From Circinella umbellata (Eukaryota; Mucoromycota; Mucoromycetes; Mucorales; Lichtheimiaceae): DNA of 64,000 bases. Positions within the stretch are counted from its first letter, which is position 1. Every line of letters begins with the position of its first letter. The stretch lies in assembly GCA_025093555.1 (NCBI GenBank), contig JAIWNF010000050.1:62001-126000 (forward strand), in the 5' to 3' direction. The translations under genes and the position numbers were made by a program. Under the pieces are notes generated by a model. The model made no database searches, was not told the origin of the DNA, and saw nothing but the letters and a program-made list of their open reading frames with translations. Below are positions 36,022 through 48,772 of the stretch, piece by piece.

Positions 36022-37599
36022 GTGGTCATTCCCTTACCAAGAGTAAGGCCGACATTGGAACGTGATAACATATTTCATAGGCTGCCGAGATGGAAGGCAG
36101 GTTGGGTAGAGGTCCAAACACATGTAATAGTCTTTGTACAAAATATTGTAGAAGTCAGCAGGTACATTGTTATTAGCTAACAAAAAGGTTTTCTCTGATT
36201 GTATGTACGTGATTGTTGTTATTGTTGTTTTCTATTCTGTTGTCTGAAATGATGTCATTGGTAATTCTTACAAAGCAACCCCACCTTTAATAAATTTACC
36301 CACATTATTATTTACTATCACTTGGGCTTGAGTTATTTCAATAGTAATAAAAAAGAGTCTGGTGAGTTGTTGTTGCAAATATCATGGGACGTATATACAT
36401 AATGCTGAGCCAAAAAATAAAAAAATAAAAAATAAAAAATAAAAAAAAATATCAAATGGTATTATTTGTTATCATTTTCGTCATTTTTAGAGTTATTATC
36501 AATTCGTTCGCTTGAATGATTTACAATTTGTTTTTATTTTTGATATACATGCTGTGTGTGGTAGTGGATTATGTTAAAGAATCGTCTGTGTGTGGTTTAT
36601 ATATATATATATATATATAAATAATAGATTTTACACCAAAAAGTAATTATAATGAATAACATTTTTTTTTGTTTTTACTTAGTTTCACAAAAACTAAAAT
36701 CGTTCTCTCTCTCTCTCCTTTTTTTTCTAAAAAAAAGGTGTTTTACATGATTGTTTATTTTACTAAAGTGACTCGCATTATCTATATTTGTAATGTTATC
36801 TTGATAAAGAGAAAAAGGAAAACAGAAACAACTTATTAGTAGCCGCTGCAGATCAAAGATTTTCCAGCCTTTACTCTATTTGTCTTACAAAAGTCTCGAC
36901 TCTCTCTCTCTCTCTCTTTCCACTCAAATAAAAATGTTTAATATGTCAAGATAATGTATATTATATAGATGGAGTATAATAAGATGGAACTATCTCCTCC
37001 CCTCCTGCTTGTCACTCAATCGCATTATTTACGCTTATATAATAAGAGTTTTATTTTTATTTTATTTTAGTTTCATGAATGCTTAATGTTGAGTAACAAA
37101 TCCATTTTATAAGCGTGTGAGATCTCGGACATTCTATACAATTTCAAAAGACCGGAAGAGTTCCGTGGCGTTCCATTGCCTGTAAAAAATAAAGAATATA
37201 TGTACACCTGCACTGTCCTTGCACTTTTGTTCGATCATCTATTATAATTATATATATATATATATATATATAATGCACGGGAGTAATTCCATCTTGTTAA
37301 TAACTTTTTATATTACACAAAATGCTCTGTTTTTATTTTTATTTTCAAAGTGTTTTGAACTTAAAAAAAACAGAATGCTTTTCATTATTATTATTACTAA
37401 AGTGGGTTATCCCGTTTTACTCTTTATTATTTTTTTTTGTTTACACTACATACGTAACAAAAAAAATTATGCAGTTTTATATTGGCAGGTGCGTTCTTAT
37501 TTAGGGAAAAGGGGGGGGGTGGAAGTTTCTTTTTGATAATATTATTATTATTAGTCGCTGGGTGAATGTATTCTGTAAATGGTGTCGAGTTTTAGCTTC
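36022..37599. other. gene-free AT-rich stretch
   Basis: Contains (AT)n near 36600 and 37250 and CT tracts near 36703 and 36900. Open frames are short and low in complexity. Nothing recognisable. Confidence 0.45.
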
Positions 37600-37900
37600 T
37601 CACCCAGTAAGCTCAGAATGAAGAGAATCAATCCATGCTAGTAATCTTGATATCGCTGTTGGGTGGAGGCTAGATGAGCGTTTAATTCGGCTAAGATTGT
37701 GCATACTTATAGTCCATAGAGCTTTTAACCTTTGGATCCTTGATGCCAGAAGATGGTTTTCTTTTTGGCAGGCGATTAAGAAGATAAGAGAGTGGATCAT
37801 CTATTTTGGTGATGTGTATTTTAAGATGCTTATGCATTTGGAGGCAGTGTGTATCGAATGTTGTCGGGTGAGCTGCGATGATCAGCATGTCATGCACGTT
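37600..37900 (-). pseudogene. coding relic, possibly the end of a non-LTR reverse-transcriptase-like protein
   Basis: Two overlapping minus-strand frames (37691-37897 and 37600-37800) seem to be one protein with a frameshift: HITKIDDPLSYLLNRLPKRK in one frame, then ALWTISMHNLSRI...RLLAWIDSLHSELTG in the other. The wording recalls C-terminal ends of reverse-transcriptase-type repeat proteins in Mucoromycota, from memory only. No catalytic domain is present. Confidence 0.25.
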
Positions 37901-38650
37901 TTTGGTTTGCCACCAGAAAAGCTAACCAATTCCCCAACGCATACGACAAGCTTAGCTCCCTTCTTGTAATCATCGGAAGCCAGATTATTTGGTCGACGCT
38001 CAATGCGGTGCGACACGCTGCAATAGTTTTGGATCTACTGAGTTTAGCCCTTTTGAAAGAAAAATTATTATTTTTATGTTGTCTTATTTCTGATTTGGGA
38101 TCAGATGGTGACGGTGCTTCTGTGAGTAGTGGTGTTGGATAAGTAGCCACAGGCGGGTAGACTGGCATAATTTGTTCCAATGACTAGTTGATGGTGGTTG
38201 TAGAAACTGATTTTTTGATTAGTTTGAGTAGAGTGTCCTCAAGAAGTAGTTGTTCTTCACGATACTGTACGTATGCGTATTTTGTTTGAAAGATATCAAT
38301 ATATTCATACACGCGGATGTTGATAACATAATACTTTGGAAGAAATGGTTTAATTAAAAATAACAAAAATAGTAATGGGAATAAAAAAAAAGATATCGAT
38401 ATATACAGGTTTTTCAAGGTGGTTGAATGATATATAATACATAAAGGATATGATGCTTTTTTGGAAGGAGATGGGAGGGTCAATATTATGAATAATAGCT
38501 AATACATTATATCGAATTACTGTTATCAGAATTAGAACTAGTATTTTTTCGTTTTCTTTGAGCAGGGAGGAATTGAAAGATGGTTGTTGTTGTTCGTCTA
38601 TTTGAATCCATAACTTGGAACTCCAGCTTTCATTCTTTCGTCGTCGATAT

Positions 38651-39071
38651 CACCACGGCTAAAATGAGTAATAAAAATGAATGGGTTCCGTGAATCTGCA
38701 TGATCACTAATAGCATAAATCTCTATGAAAAGTGTCAGTTCATGGAGACCCATAGATCTATGCAGAATTATAGATATTCAGTCATATCCATTACCTAAAT
38801 ATATGCAGATTCATTTAGGTTCATGGATTTTCAGCACCTAGTTTTTGAATGATATATATTTTACTTTATGAACATATACATTATACTGTGACTGTAACAT
38901 GGTTGCAACCACTTCTACGTACTATATTATGATAGGCACTTTGAATAGTAAAATTTTCTTTTTGTGGTCACTCAAATTCGTTAATTTTTGTACTAGAGCT
39001 TCCTGGATTTATTTTCATGAAAATGAATAATTGTCTTTCTTCATGCATATTCATAGAGAATTACGTGTATT
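38651..39071 (-). repeat. MITE copy C (truncated or internally deleted)
   Basis: Starts CACCACGGCTAAAA at 38651 and runs as the reverse complement of the right half of copies A and B (including the AGTGCCTATCATAATAT region, about 38920-38945). It ends near 39071 without the second terminal repeat. Part of the middle and the left end of the family consensus are missing. Confidence 0.75.
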
Positions 39072-39635
39072 TATAGTACTTTCCACTATTGGACTCTTGT
39101 ACCATATAGTGTGGCAAGGATTGATTTGAACAATTGAATAAGGTTGTTAGGTGTCACAGGATATTGCAATTCTACTGGAAATCTAGAGACTCAACGTACA
39201 TAACCTTTCGAATTATCAATTATAAGTGGATTCAAATACGTTCCTAAGAAACAGAAAGAGAATGTCTGAAGAAATATCATAACAAGCTTGAAAAGTTAGC
39301 TCTTATACAATAATCATCTAACAGTAAAGAATAGAATACCTGAAATATTAATTCCACATGTAATGATTTTATTTGATTCGTCTAGGGATAGCTTGATCAA
39401 ACGCAACAGCATGTCTTTCATGGTCTTGGGAACTTTCAGTTCAAGTTCATTTACCGATTTGTTGACCTCTGCTGCCGACTTTAACCTCATTTCAGTTGTT
39501 GCTTGTGATTGGGGTAAAGAATAAAAGGTCCGTGCGGGTTCCCATTTCGATTTTGGACTCTTTTTTTTTACGTAGTGTGGATGCATTACTCTTTAAAGAC
39601 CATGCTAATATTACTGTTAATAATAAGAGAGACTA

Positions 39636-39735
39636 CTAACCCTTCCTCGCTTTGCTCTGGGTCATTAAGCGGTTTGCGTCGCCAAGAGGGGTCCCCCCCC
39701 CCTTTGAGCCCCAAAAGGCGCTTCGTGCCTGATAG
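39636..39735 (-). repeat. Helitron 3'-end relic
   Basis: In reverse complement this segment reads G/C-rich (CCCCTCTTGGCGACGCAAAC) then AATGACCCAGAGCAAAGCGA and a TTAG|T-like end. It parallels the terminal 100 bp of the complete Helitron (CTTGCGACGTGGACCCGTTG, AATGACACGAAGCGAAGCGA, CTAG|T). No Rep-helicase sequence is attached, so it is a non-autonomous or fragmentary copy. Confidence 0.55.
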
Positions 39736-40980
39736 TAAGTGTGTTTGAGGCTGTACAATAGTTTTTCAGTTAAAATGGATTTGCTATATATGTCACAACA
39801 GAGATGGCGCAGCTTGAAGAACTTCGCCTTTTTGTGAACTAGCTATAACTTCTGTGTGATTTTAATATAAAAGATAAAAATATACCTTTTGTGGCATTAA
39901 GATTAGCACTGTGATCAAAACATGGGTAAACAGGTCGCCCAATTCGATGTAGTAAGTCACTTTCCGATTTTACTTGTTTATCCAACAAACCACAATAATA
40001 AATATCAAGAGCGTTGAGGATGGGATGTTTTAACCCAATATAATTCAGTATTTTTTTTTTTTTTGGGTCAGCAAGATCAATCTATTAAATTTGAACGAAA
40101 GACTGATTGTTATTTTGTTATCGTCATTGCCGTTGTCAAATCTTACCCAATTTTCAAACTTTTGTAAATATTCGGTCATTTGTGGAGTCAATGGTGGAAG
40201 TTTTAGCGGGTTGGTGCAACTGATCTCCTCTCGTTCATCTTCAGTAAAATAATTGCTTCATACGGAATTCAATGGATCGATAATCGATGAGTGTGCACCT
40301 CTAAGAGCATGTGCAGCGGGGACTGCAAACCACCCATGGCTGTAACTTTACACCCCAGTTTTTACAGCGATGGTTGAAACTTGGGCTGTGGGATTAAAAC
40401 CAGAGACATATTTTTTTTAACACCACTGCTGCACTTGCTCTAATAAATAGTACAAATATAGGTCGCCAATGTTCACGAACGGTGGATACCAATATGTTTC
40501 ATAGAAAGCAATAATAATAAAATATACTTACTGTGCAACTTTATAATCTCTTGCGCATTCTTCCATCACCTTTTCGACTTTTCGACCGGTTTTAAGTGTC
40601 CACATATTTTCTTTTTTTAGTTTTTTTTTTGGGAACAATGATTCCACATATTTTTTTTTTCAATATCTGTGAGCATGGGACGGGAAGTGGTAGTACTACT
40701 ATCACTGCTGCTTGAATTTACTTCTGCTTTTGAGGCTGTTGTCGAATCAGCGCTGGACTATATGACATTGTTTGAAAAAACGTAATCAGAAAAGTACAGT
40801 TCAAGAAAAAGTTATTAGTAAAGTAAACAAAAATGACCATGCAAAAAGTGAAGAGAGGGGGTACCAAGATCAGGTATGCCAAAGAATGAAGCCGAAGATA
40901 AAACAGGTAAGATACATATGTAGAACAAAAAAAAAACATGTCAGTATTACAAATAGTGCGCACGAAAGAAAGAGCAAAAA

Positions 40981-40989
<9 letters not shown>

Positions 40990-41033
<44 letters not shown>
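40990..41033 (+). repeat. (GA)n microsatellite
   Basis: About 22 GA units. Open frames spanning it on both strands are artefacts of the repeat. Confidence 0.9.
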
Positions 41034-41035
<2 letters not shown>

Positions 41036-42750
41036 CAATAAACTAAAATACATAAAAAAAAGAAAGAGAGGGAAATACGTACCTCTTGTTGTTCAATATC
41101 ATTTTTTGCAGCCTAATGATATAAATACTCAAGAAAAAGCAGAAAGTGTGCCTGTGTCGATAGCCAGTAATTATACGTAGGTGAGGGTTGCAATACAAAC
41201 ATCACCCCAATCTACACGATCGGCAATATTAGGGCTTACACCTACTGAGCGACCAGCTCCAATATACAAATTGACCCATTTCTAATGTAATTTATCACCA
41301 ATGCTTGAATTTTGAATCAGAAATGTTTTATTTTTATTAACAAAATCTTTAAGCGTGGGAATTGTAGTCCCAAATTTCTATCTGTATTTATTTATATTTT
41401 AGTACAGTTGTCATAGAAACGCAGCATTAAACAAGTAACAGATAACATACTTTCAGTATGTTGGTCAATCATTTGATAACGAAGGAAACGTGGCTTTAGA
41501 CAAAGAACAACTAACCGTTCGCAGCAACCACTCCTGTTGAATGTGCTGTTTTTATTCGTCGCTCTTGTTATATTGCTTGTCCGTAATTTAGCAAGGTTAT
41601 GTATTATTGATTATACATCATCTTTTTTGTTATTTGGTTGATTTTATATTTTTTGATCAGGTTTTACTGCGAGTCTTACTCTGTAGTACTGGTGAGCCGA
41701 GTACGGATCAATGTATCACCATTCGAGCCCAGTTCTCTGTTTGGTCTCTCTTGATCTTCGCGTCCCTCGATTTCTCTTGCAAAATAATATTTTTTTGTTG
41801 AAAGAACAATGTTGATAGGATAAGTAGACTAATGACATATTAAAGTTATTTTTTACGTAGTGTATATAAAGGGTGAAAACAGCAAGATTCAACTCACAAA
41901 CCAAGGTATAGACAAACGTTCTTTGTAAATACATTCTGACAAGAAGATTATTTGAATGTTCTAGACATAGAAACGGCTTATTTCTCTTTTCTTTTTGATA
42001 AGGTGGTATTTTTTAGGGTGAACAATCTTAAGCACGTCGCGTTCCCCGCAAAGACATTTGTTGAAGAATTAATAAACCCTATGCTTTCATTGGAGGAGGG
42101 GGGTTTTCCATCTATATTATTAGTACGTATTGAAAAAAGGGGGTTTCAAGAATGGCTGGTTGAATATTCAAACGGCACATCTGCTTCATGGATAGTTACT
42201 CATTAACATTGCTTTCGATTTCTTGTAATAAATTGATCATCTTCGCTGACTTTAGTATCATTTTTTATATTGTACGTATGAACTAGTATATTTATTTTTG
42301 CTCTTATTTGATTTCTGCTCCATTTCCTTGCACTTATAATTGATTCCTGCAGCGCTTTGCAAGTTCATATAGGTTTGGAAAAAAGCATGATCCTTTCATT
42401 GATGTCGGTAGTATTGAATCAATAATACAATTATCTCACATATGGTTTAACAGCAAATATAAAATAAAAATGTTCAGGAACTATAAAAAAACATTCTTTC
42501 TTAACATCACATATATATAGTTGAACTTTTAGAGGCTCAAATTTGTAACTATCCTAATTTTGGGGGTGGGGTAGCTTGAATCTGCTTAGGAAGGTTCAGC
42601 TTCAAGAGCTGTAATACAAATACAACTATGTTTATACTATAACGTTCTAATCCCATAACAGATTTTTTTTCTTACCAACTGTCGTATATATTGACACACC
42701 ATTCTGTTATTAGATCAAGATTCGTATCTTAGGTAGTGTTCCGTAAAACG
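41034..42750. other. gene-poor sequence with unassigned short frames
   Basis: The frame at 41952-42206 (84 codons) has no recognisable motif. Sequence is AT-rich with many stops, and I see no gene I can support. Confidence 0.4.
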
Positions 42751-42759
42751 TCCCAACTC

Positions 42760-43580
42760 ACTTTTTTGAGGCTTTTGATATTGGCTAAATGACGCCATAT
42801 TGCATCATCATCAGGGGCTCTGATATTGTCAATCTTGATCGGATGTAGACATGGATGAGATCGTAACTTTTGCAAAACGGCCTCATGTTTTTGGGACAAT
42901 TTCTATCACCATCCAACTCAATAGATCAAAGTGTAATAATATCAGCAATATAATCCAGAGCCGTGTCCAATTGGCACAAACACCAATCGTGACATATAAG
43001 CTATTATCTTAATATGGATAGACTGAGTTTCCTTAAATCATAAAAGTGACATGCATTGACTAACGATTACCATAACAAAATCATATGCAATGAACGCGGG
43101 TAAGCACAGTTTTCTCTGAAAAAAAAAAAAGACAAAAATCATTTAAGTTGCTATTATCAATTCGGACCCCCGAAATCTTTGATATTACTACTATCACCAG
43201 AAGAAGAAAAGCTACTAGTAGTATCAGTGGATGGTAGTTTGTTAATAGTTTTTATATTACTGTTGTCACTTTCGTCATATGATGTTAATTCGAGCAAACT
43301 GATACCAAAGGCAAGATATTGTATGTCTTTGCAGTAGTCCTTTACTATTTGTGCTCCAATTAAATCACATCCCAGGACATCCAAATGTCGTAATCAAGGA
43401 ACACATATAACAAGAATCTGTTTTAATTCGAAAGGTGTAATTTGTTGAAGGTCCAGCTGAAGTGTTGTCAAGTGGAAGGAAACGTATAAAGATGATGCGT
43501 TGTAATTCTCTTGTGTCACGTCATCTCCTCCAAGAATGCGAGATTCATAGTCAAATCTTAATTTTTCAACATCCTGAGGA
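42760..43580 (-). pseudogene. F-box/LRR-like protein relic
   Basis: From 43580 downward one frame reads ..VEKLRFDYESRILGG...LTTLQLDLQQITPFELKQI, LVICVP, a TGA stop near 43397, then LRHLDVLGCDLIGAQIVKDY, CKDIQYLAFG and a Ser/Asp-rich stretch to a stop at 43157. A further frame at about 42990-42760 gives KHEAVLQKLRSHPCLHPIKI...IWRHLANIKSLKKV. Repeated LxxLxL and LRxLDVxGC patterns are leucine-rich repeats of the F-box/LRR type common in these fungi. No F-box is visible, and the in-frame stop and frame break mark it as a pseudogene. Confidence 0.4.
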
Positions 43581-46500
43581 ATAGAGAGAGATTATTAAAC
43601 TCCTTGTCACGAAAATGCGAGTACGTATATGGATACATGTTCTTTAAAGTGTATGTTTTCTGCGCGTGATATTACTACAATCATCACCGGCCTACCCCGT
43701 AGATACATTTTCTAGTCACTTATTATTTTTTATAACACGAGATGTCGTCTGCAGGGTCTCAGTTCGCAGAACATGTATAAATGGTTATAAAAAATGCTAC
43801 ATAGCATTCATAAAACCCCTAAAGTTCTTCAAGCAATTTGTAAACCATGGTCACACACCTCTTTTTTTTTGGCCACCTTGTTCTCCATTTTTTAAATAAT
43901 ATTGAGGAGTGCTGGGCACAGATCAAAGAGAAAAGTACTTGGTAAAAATGAGATATTGGTGACTCGCGTTGAAGAAGTAGCAAAAGTAGTTTACTCTCGA
44001 ACATTGTAGAAGTGACATTCGTCACTCTCACAAGCAACTTCAGTAAGTGTATAAATATGGAGAGAATAAATAATTGTATTTATATATTAATAAACATTTT
44101 GTACGTAGCATTACTTGACTTTTTTTTTTATTGTTCGTTAATTATCTTTTTTTATAACGTGTACCTGATTCTATTTTATATTGACACGTCCAAAATTATA
44201 TTGCTATTCCCAAAAATTGAGTTGTAAAAACAAAACCATTAAGGTCAGACAGCCCGTATTTTACCTTCGTCGTCATTCCAGAGGTAACAAAAAAAAGTCA
44301 TGAGATGTTTATTTATTTATTTTGCGTCGTTAGGAAAAGTTCGGCTGTTTTTTTTATACATCCCCATTTTCGGAAAATATGGTATGGAGAGAAAAAACCT
44401 TTACTGAAAAAGTGATCTGTGGGAAACAACAACAAAAAAAATTAGTTCTTTGCTTTGTTATCATGGGCTAGAAAAATTGGGGGGAGGGAGGGGAGGAGGG
44501 ATTATGGTGGTGCAGCATATTAGAAAAAAAAAAGACGTGCATATTAAACATTTTTTTTCCGAATAAAAAAAAAGTGATGTTGATTACATGAAACCCCTAA
44601 TAACATACTTTATTTATTAAGTAGGATTTTACAGAATTGAACTATACACTAGTTACTATTCTATTTATAACAGTGAGGCTGTTGTTCTCTCTTAAACCAA
44701 TTTCTTGATTGAATGTAAAGATATAAATTTAAAACTTCGCGTCGTAATAGCTCATTTATTAACTTTTGTAAATATCTGTCATTACGAAAGATTCCCGCCC
44801 ACAAAAATTAGCAGACATATATATTTTGTGAGAGATCATTTACGTAGCATATAAACAAACAAAAGTTTAGGTAAATCAAAAAGATAATAACACTAAATTT
44901 TAATGTATACACTATAAAAAACAAAATAACGCAAGTACGTACTAGATGAAAAAAAAAGTATAAAATTATGTCATGTTTTAAAGAATTATACTATTTTTTT
45001 TTTTTTTTGGTTTGACAACGTATCATAAATCATTTATAGTTCATCTGTCATTTTTTTACTGATTATTATTGACAGGATTCACAATAATATGGAGTTTAAT
45101 AAAACACAACAAGTGATTCATATTAAATATGCCATGGATCTTAGTATATCATTTAACCCTTCTTGTTACTACTGAGACGACAAAAAAGTTTGAAAACGCC
45201 CTCTTTCTATTCACCGTGCAGATCAATATGCAAAAAAAGGCGCTATTCGCAACATGAAGTTAATGTAAAAGAAAGCAAATGTTATATACAAATATATTAC
45301 GGCGCGGTCATATTTCAGGAAAATGGAAATAGAGTCGATCAAAAAAAATCAACTTATCATACATAGTTTAGACAAATGGAAAATCTATATTAGATACTTC
45401 ATAGATAAAGACGCTTTTTTTTGCCACTTGTTTTTATTTTCATACGTGTGGCATGAAGGGACGCGATGTTCGTGCTGAGAACCTGTATTCCCTTCTCACG
45501 GGGTTATATTCATAAACAAATAACATTCTACTGTACCATAGAGCTTTTCCTTTTTTGCTTTGTAAACTAGAACTTATCTTACACACACCGTGCATTACAT
45601 ATAATTTATATACTATTTTTTTTATCAATAGTAAAAATAAAAGGTATGTACTTATTAGTTTGCTTATTTTTTTTACTGCAGGAAAAATTTAGTTTCTTTT
45701 ATATTCAAAACCTCCCTATAAGATTTTTAAAAAGAGGGAACCACATGGCCTGACATCATGTAAACATACACACTAAAAAGAAACCTCTGTAAGCCATTTA
45801 AATTGTTTTAAGTTTTTGCATATCTTTTATAAAAACGAACACAAGTTTGAGAAGCAAAATAAAAAGTGCTTCGGATATTCTTGATTGAAAAAACAAGCCA
45901 TTTTATACATAAAAATTATTATTTATTTCCCCCTTCATTGTCATATATTTCCATAATAACAATAATTGACAAGTAATAAGCCAAAGAAGAAAGATCTTAA
46001 ACAACAACGACTATTACTATTTGTTACTGGATTATATCATATTATGATAAGATAAAACTTAATCTTGCAGAAGCCAATAGGGAATAAACACCCACGTCCA
46101 TCAGATATATTATAAATACTTTCTTTTTTAAGGTACACGAATAAATCAAGTACAAACATATAAAGTTTATATATCTATCATTTCTCTCTCCCTCCTAATT
46201 TTCAACATAACCCCTTCATTTTTTATTTTTCCTTATTACTTTATACAGAAAAGAAAAAGAAGCTAATAATAAAAGATACAATCTTGATAAATAAAAAAAA
46301 AACTTCGAAACGTAAATCATGTTGGGGGGGGGTGTGGGTTGTGGGGAGGAAAAGCCCAAAGTAAACTACCATGCGTCCTAACCTTTTAAACATTTTGTTA
46401 CTTCAAAAAACATAAAAATGGCGTGCGTACGTGCGGGTTCACATTTGATTTGATCTGGACTTGACAATGATTTATTTTGGAAAATCATAACTTGCGTTTT

Positions 46501-47026
46501 CGTTTACAAAATCCTTCCCTCCCCCAAAGACTTACAGGAGCCGCCTATATTATTATTGTTTATTTTTATTTATTTTTAACACCAAAAGAAAAAATAGGTT
46601 TTTTGCCGCAAGCAACCTATTTTTTATAAAACACGAGTTACAAACGTGCTGCGCTTATCATTAGAACGAAAATAAAAACAAAAATGTCACAGAAAAGAAA
46701 AAAACATCATAAATAAACTCATCGAAAGAGAAAAAAAGTAAAGAAAAAAGCCATTATTGATAAACCAAAAGAGTGACATTGTTTCGGGGTGCATGTGGGA
46801 ATTTCCATGTTATTATAACCTACCAAACTCTTTCTCCCTTTTTTTTTTAAAAAAAAATATTTCAAACCTTTCTATTTCTCTTTTTCTCCTTCATCCTTTT
46901 TCTTTAACGAAGCATCTTTTCTTTTACCATTCCTTTCCATTATAAACCCTCTACATTCCTTCACAACTTCTTATAATTTATCTTATTATAAAAAAAACCA
47001 TACATAACCCTCCATTCAATAACTTC

Positions 47027-47058
<32 letters not shown>

Positions 47059-47219
47059 ATTTAATTCAGCTGCCAATTATATATATTTTAAATTTCTTAG
47101 TAGTGCGATCAACGAACCTAAAAAAAGAAAAAAGAAAAATCCTATACATATATGTATATATATAGTATATACTTATCAGGCTTTTTTATTTCTTATATAA
47201 TCTTTTCCTCTCATACACA
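43581..47219. other. 3.6 kb gene desert
   Basis: No supported gene on either strand. It contains the 62-67 codon frames expected by chance, G-runs near 44480 and 46325, and an (AT)n tract just before the bHLH gene (47030-47052). The last ~300 bp is probably the bHLH promoter. Confidence 0.45.
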
Positions 47220-48408
47220 ATGTCATTAAATGAAGAATTTTCATTCATGTATCAAAATACGTCTACTGGTGATATTTTATGTGGACCATTACAACAACTA
47301 GAAGAATCTACCGTATTAATGCTATTACAACCACATGAACAACAACAACATACGATGAATTCCAATGTTCATAATTTTCAATGTGATAATAATAGTAATA
47401 ATATTGGTTCTATATCATCTTCTTTTCTTCCACCTACTCTTTCAACAAATGACAATATCAATAAAAAGACAAAACCATCTCCGATAACAACAACAACGAC
47501 AACGACAACAATAACGAATAGCGAAATATCTCCAGAGACAGCATGCTGGGATTCTCCAACTTTAGAAACAGTTCCTAATACTATTTCATCTTCTCCCAAT
47601 ACTTCATCTACTCAACGAAGGTAAATAAACAAAAAAAGTTGTTTTTTTAGAGAGATTTTTGAGAAGATTTTTTGATACATAAAGTACATGTTTCCGGATT
47701 TTGGGTTTCTGTTTTCTTTTTTGTTTGTTGAATTTATACCCTTCCTCCACACACCTAAAAAAAACCCGCTCAAGCTGCTTTACTTATTAATTGTTTTTCT
47801 TAATATATATTTAAAATAGACGTAGTCGAACATCTTTTTTATCCAATCCTGCTAGGCGAGCAGAACATAATGCAACAGAACGTGCTAGGAGAGAAAGTTT
47901 AAATGGAAAATTTAAACTTTTAGCAAGTATATTACCGAATTTACACACTGCCAAAAAACCTTCTAAAAGTCAAATTATTGAAAAAGCTTTGGAATGGGTA
48001 GAACATAGTTTACTGAATGAAGAACGATGTCTTTTTGAATTACATCGGTTAGAACAAGAAAACATAAGAATTGGTAATCAATTACAACAGTGTTTAATAT
48101 CATCCCAACAACAACAGCAATGGCCATTGAATAATACACCACCTAATCATCATCACGATGGAAGTAGTGGTATTCATAATAATCATTGTTATACCACCGT
48201 TCCATCCCCTCCTAGTTCAACTAAAACGTCTGTTTCATCTTTAAATTATACCATTCCTTGCAAAAGCGAAAATAATAGTAATAATAACGTTACACCAATC
48301 ATGATTACGCCATCAACAACAACAACAACGGTGGATGATGTTTCGCGGATCTCACAACATCAACAGTACCATCATTATCAACAACAACAGCATCACTCCG
48401 CTTGTTAA
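47220..48408 (+). CDS. bHLH transcription factor
   Basis: 329-residue basic helix-loop-helix protein. Exons 47220-47620 and 47820-48408 (990 nt). The intron falls just upstream of the DNA-binding domain, whose basic region is ARRAEHNATERARRESLNGK (about residues 145-164). The His5-Glu9-Arg13 signature (His150, Glu154, Arg158) predicts E-box binding of the CACGTG class. Helix 1 is KFKLLASILPNL, helix 2 KSQIIEKALEWVEHSLL, followed by a short leucine/glutamate-rich coil that may act as zipper. The flanking halves are T/S/N/Q-rich. The nearest relatives by pattern are fungal Myc-type/SREBP-distant bHLHs of unknown role. The canonical core is complete. Confidence 0.88.
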
Positions 48409-48772
48409 ATCCAAACAATATACTCGTCCTCGCAATTTATAGTAATACTTCCCATATTATAGTCTTATGCCCGAATATTTATTTATTTTCTTTTTTATTT
48501 AGTTCATGTCATTAGTGTTCGTCTCTCCCCCCCAACAAAAGAAAAAAAATATCATCATTATTATTGATAAACCTGTTCCTTTTTTTTCTTCTATGTTAAA
48601 AACTTTTTCTGTTTTTTTTTTTACTATTTTTTTTTTTTGTTCGAAAATATTTAATATATTTCTTTGTGATACGTACGTAAAATTAATAATACGTATATAT
48701 ATATATATTCTCTCATTCTTTCTTGCTATACATGTATATATAGATTCGTATACGTAGTAGATTAGTGTTTAT
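48409..48772. other. spacer between convergent genes
   Basis: Gene-free 364 bp between the 3' ends of the bHLH gene and the GPCR gene, rich in T runs and TA repeats. Confidence 0.5.

Larger units (their letters stand above)
37890..40262 (-). pseudogene. decayed multi-exon gene of an unassigned fungal repeat family
   Basis: Coding pieces in order on the minus strand: 40147-40262 (YFTEDEREEISCTNPLKLPP, donor GTAAGA), 39886-40081 (IDLADPKKKKILNYIGLKHP and on, both splice sites good), 39340-39586 (VNELELKVPKTMKDMLLRL), 38184-38483 (YAYVQYREEQLLLEDTLLKL), then after a stop 37890-38180 (MPVYPPVATYPTPLLTEAPS). The gap between the last two large pieces holds a MITE (38651-39071), and 39636-39735 holds a Helitron-end relic. 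The phrase VPKTMKDML and the YxxxN-type N-terminus recall a protein family abundant in Mucorales genomes whose function I do not know. Frames are broken, so it is a pseudogene. Confidence 0.4.

Noticed and set aside
40718..41180. Basic/acidic protein frames over (GA)n
   Set aside because: Arg-Glu repeat frames on one strand and Leu-Ser frames on the other are produced by the microsatellite.
45163..45366. 67-codon open frame
   Set aside because: No motif, no neighbours, no splice partners. Length is expected by chance in 3.6 kb of intergenic DNA.
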